NCBI RefSeq assembly: GCF_026586625.1
Contig: NZ_JAODIW010000010.1
Location: forward strand, 62,001-126,000
Length of the DNA stretch: 64,000 nucleotides
Direction of reading: 5' to 3'
DNA from: Halobium salinum
Lineage (GTDB): Archaea > Halobacteriota > Halobacteria > Halobacteriales > Haloferacaceae
In this document: one piece after another, positions 62,223 to 64,000 of the stretch
Position numbering within the stretch: position 1 is the first letter of the stretch
Layout: every line of letters starts with the position of its first letter
The notes under the pieces: model-generated
Told to the model about the DNA's origin: nothing
Databases searched by the model: none
Seen by the model: the letters and a program-made list of their open reading frames with translations, nothing else
Made by a program: the position numbers and the translations under genes

Positions 62223-63839
62223 ATGAGACGCAACCAGCTACTGACGATACTGCTCGTCTGCCTACTCACGGTGCCGACCGTCGCACTGGCGGACACGAGC
62301 GGGAGCCCCGACCTGAGCGCGACCGTCCAGAACGGGACGCTCGCCGCCGGCGGGGAGACACAGTTGACCGTCGTGCTCCAGAACAGCGGCGAGGTGACGG
62401 AGAGCTCCAACCCGCAGTTCAACGCGGAGGTGACGACGGCGAAGGGCGTCAAAGCGACGCTCCAGTCGGACGACGCACCGGTCACGGTGAAGTCCGGGAC
62501 GCAGTCCGCCGGGTCGATTCCGAACGGCGGGCTGGCACAGGTGCCCTTCACCGTCACCGTCGACCAGGACGCCGAGCCGGGGACGTACACGCTCCCGGTG
62601 AAGGTGCGGTACACGTACACGAGTGAGGTGGACCAAGTCGGGCAGAGCCAGTCTGCGCCCACCTACGACTACGACACGGAGACCGAGACCGAGACCCTCA
62701 ACGTGAGAGTCACCATCGAGGACCGTGCGCGCTTCCAGGTCGTGAACGCGAGCACCGACGCCCCCGTCGGCGACCGCGGGCCGGTGTCCGTCGCCATCGA
62801 GAACGTCGGGAGCGAGCCCGCGCGTAACGCGAACGTCGCCATCGAGTCCTCGAACGGCGACTTCACCTTCTCCGGCACGCCCTCCGCCTCCAGCTACGTC
62901 GGTCGCTGGGAGCCCGGGGAGGTCCGCAACGTCACCGTCGAGGGGACGTTCGCGGAGGGCGCCGCGGTGCGGAACTACGCGCTCGGCGCGACGGTGAGCT
63001 ACGAGAACACGAACGGGGCGGCGACGCAGTCCGACCGGCTGAACTTCGGCGTGACGCCGACGGCCGAGCAGTCCTTCGAGGTGGAGAACGTGCAGTCGTC
63101 GCTCCGCGTCGGGAGCGAGGGCGCGCTCGAAGGCGAACTCGTCAACACCGGCGAGACGACGGCACGGAACGTCGTCGTCAGCTTCGACCCCGAGAACGGC
63201 AACGTCAACCCGCTGGAGACGGAGTACGCCGTCGGCAATCTGGCGCCCGGCGAACGCGCGAACTTCTCGTTCGACACCGAAGTGACCGACTCCGCCGACG
63301 CCGGTCCGCGACTGTTCTCGCTCGACGTGCGCTACCGCAACGCCGCGGGCGAGCGGCGTGAAGGCGAGTCGCTGGACGTGAGCGCGGCCGTCGAACCCGC
63401 GCGCAAGAAGTTCCTCCTGCAGGGGGTCAACGCCTCCTTCGAACCCGGCGAGAACGGCGAGTTGCTCGTCGAGTTGACCAACAACGACGACGAGACCGTC
63501 CGCGACGTGTCGGCGAAGCTGTTCGTCGACGCGCCGATAACGAGTTCGAACAGCGAGGCGTTCGTCTCCGAGCTCGGCCCCGGCGAGACGACGACGCTGA
63601 AGTTCGGCGCCGGCGTCGCCGGCGACGCCCTCGCCGGGAAGACCTACCCGGTGAGCATGGACTTCCGCTACGAGACGCCCGACGGGGACGCGCGAATCTC
63701 CGAGACGTACCAGGTACCGGTGCAGGTGACCGAACCCGAGGACGACGGTGGCTTCCTCGACGCCTACGGGCTGATCGTCGGCGGCGGGCTCCTGCTCATG
63801 GTCGTCGGCGGGGTCGTCCTCTACTTCCGGAGAGAGTAG
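62223..63839 (+). CDS. COG1361-like exported beta-domain protein
   Basis: A 538-aa protein with a signal sequence (LLTILLVCLLTVPTVALA, about 6-23), repeated beta-sandwich domains of the S-layer/NEW3 type (LSATVQNGTLAAGGETQLTV, VNASTDAPVGDRGPVSVAI, and VLQGVNASFEPGENGELLVEL-like blocks) and a C-terminal membrane helix (LIVGGGLLLMVVGGVVLYF, near 515-535). It ends directly before the RND permease gene. Such proteins accompany RND transporters in haloarchaea, presumably as an extracellular partner. Confidence 0.8.
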   Translation: MRRNQLLTILLVCLLTVPTVALADTSGSPDLSATVQNGTLAAGGETQLTVVLQNSGEVTESSNPQFNAEVTTAKGVKATLQSDDAPVTVKSGTQSAGSIPNGGLAQVPFTVTVDQDAEPGTYTLPVKVRYTYTSEVDQVGQSQSAPTYDYDTETETETLNVRVTIEDRARFQVVNASTDAPVGDRGPVSVAIENVGSEPARNANVAIESSNGDFTFSGTPSASSYVGRWEPGEVRNVTVEGTFAEGAAVRNYALGATVSYENTNGAATQSDRLNFGVTPTAEQSFEVENVQSSLRVGSEGALEGELVNTGETTARNVVVSFDPENGNVNPLETEYAVGNLAPGERANFSFDTEVTDSADAGPRLFSLDVRYRNAAGERREGESLDVSAAVEPARKKFLLQGVNASFEPGENGELLVELTNNDDETVRDVSAKLFVDAPITSSNSEAFVSELGPGETTTLKFGAGVAGDALAGKTYPVSMDFRYETPDGDARISETYQVPVQVTEPEDDGGFLDAYGLIVGGGLLLMVVGGVVLYFRRE

Positions 63840-64000
63840 ATGCGGTATCAGCGGCTGATCGACTGGGTCGACGACCGCATCGTCGAGAGCCCGGGGAAGG
63901 TCATCGTCGCGTTCCTGCTCGTCACCGGGGCGATGGCCGTCGGTCTCGGTAACGTCTCGACGGAGTCGGGCACCGCGCAGTTCGCCGCCGGCATCCCGGC
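63840..64000 (+). CDS. RND-family transporter (5' part only)
   Basis: The first 53 residues of an RND/MMPL-type exporter: MRYQRLIDWVDDRIVESPGK, then the first helix VIVAFLLVTGAMAVGL and the start of an extracellular part. Its ATG directly follows the stop of the COG1361-like gene, so the two are one operon. The rest lies outside the window. Confidence 0.75.
   Translation, partial: MRYQRLIDWVDDRIVESPGKVIVAFLLVTGAMAVGLGNVSTESGTAQFAAGIP

Overview
The window is chromosomal DNA from a haloarchaeon (class Halobacteria). It is very GC-rich and its proteins are strongly acidic. It carries archaeal markers: two Bat-type HTH-10 regulators, HalOD1 proteins, TFB, transcription factor S, archaeal NAC, geranylgeranyl reductase, and a split methylmalonyl-CoA mutase. 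Many genes have a TATA-like element 25-30 bases before the start codon, as expected for leaderless haloarchaeal transcripts. The genus cannot be fixed from the sequence. I saw no rRNA, tRNA, CRISPR array, insertion sequence or origin.

Left part (1-19.3 kb): a truncated M20 amidohydrolase; a giant PAS/GAF Bat-like sensor-regulator (2312-5722) flanked on the same strand by two paralogous HalOD1 modules (1325-2232 and 6034-6563); a coiled-coil/HhH protein; an NhaC antiporter with a translationally coupled small partner; a uS10-like protein; a Nudix hydrolase; several haloarchaeal conserved unknowns; enoyl-CoA hydratase; transcription factor S; a tandemly duplicated two-gene module of unknown function (16356-17756); and the NAC-TrmI operon.

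Middle (19.3-34 kb): a second, smaller Bat-like regulator; a creatininase-family hydrolase; an M29 aminopeptidase whose 3' end is duplicated in frame just after its stop; a TauE/SafE permease; an unusual NRAMP-like transporter; a methyltransferase; a Tat-exported beta-helix protein; methylmalonyl-CoA mutase large subunit; a zinc-ribbon microprotein; a TFB with an Arg/Ser-rich leader; geranylgeranyl reductase; then a gene-free hairpin-rich segment (33.8-34.4 kb).

Right part (34-64 kb): an AT-richer membrane protein; a BMP-type nucleoside ABC importer operon (34909-40155); a phosphohexomutase; a probable surface pair made of a 1123-aa PKD protein and a membrane-anchored partner, with an AT-rich patch inside the first gene; a shikimate-pathway cluster (aroA, a phosphatase-superfamily gene, aroC); an M24 peptidase; an SDR; TyrA coupled to an Rsm22-like methyltransferase; an ABC-2 exporter in which one permease is fused to a PrsW-like intramembrane protease; a 41-aa microprotein; SRPBCC, flavin-reductase and VOC proteins; and the start of a COG1361-like protein/RND transporter pair.

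The observations most worth following are the HalOD1-Bat-HalOD1 arrangement, the duplicated unknown module, the ABC-2/PrsW fusion, the PKD surface pair, and the in-frame aminopeptidase tail duplication.
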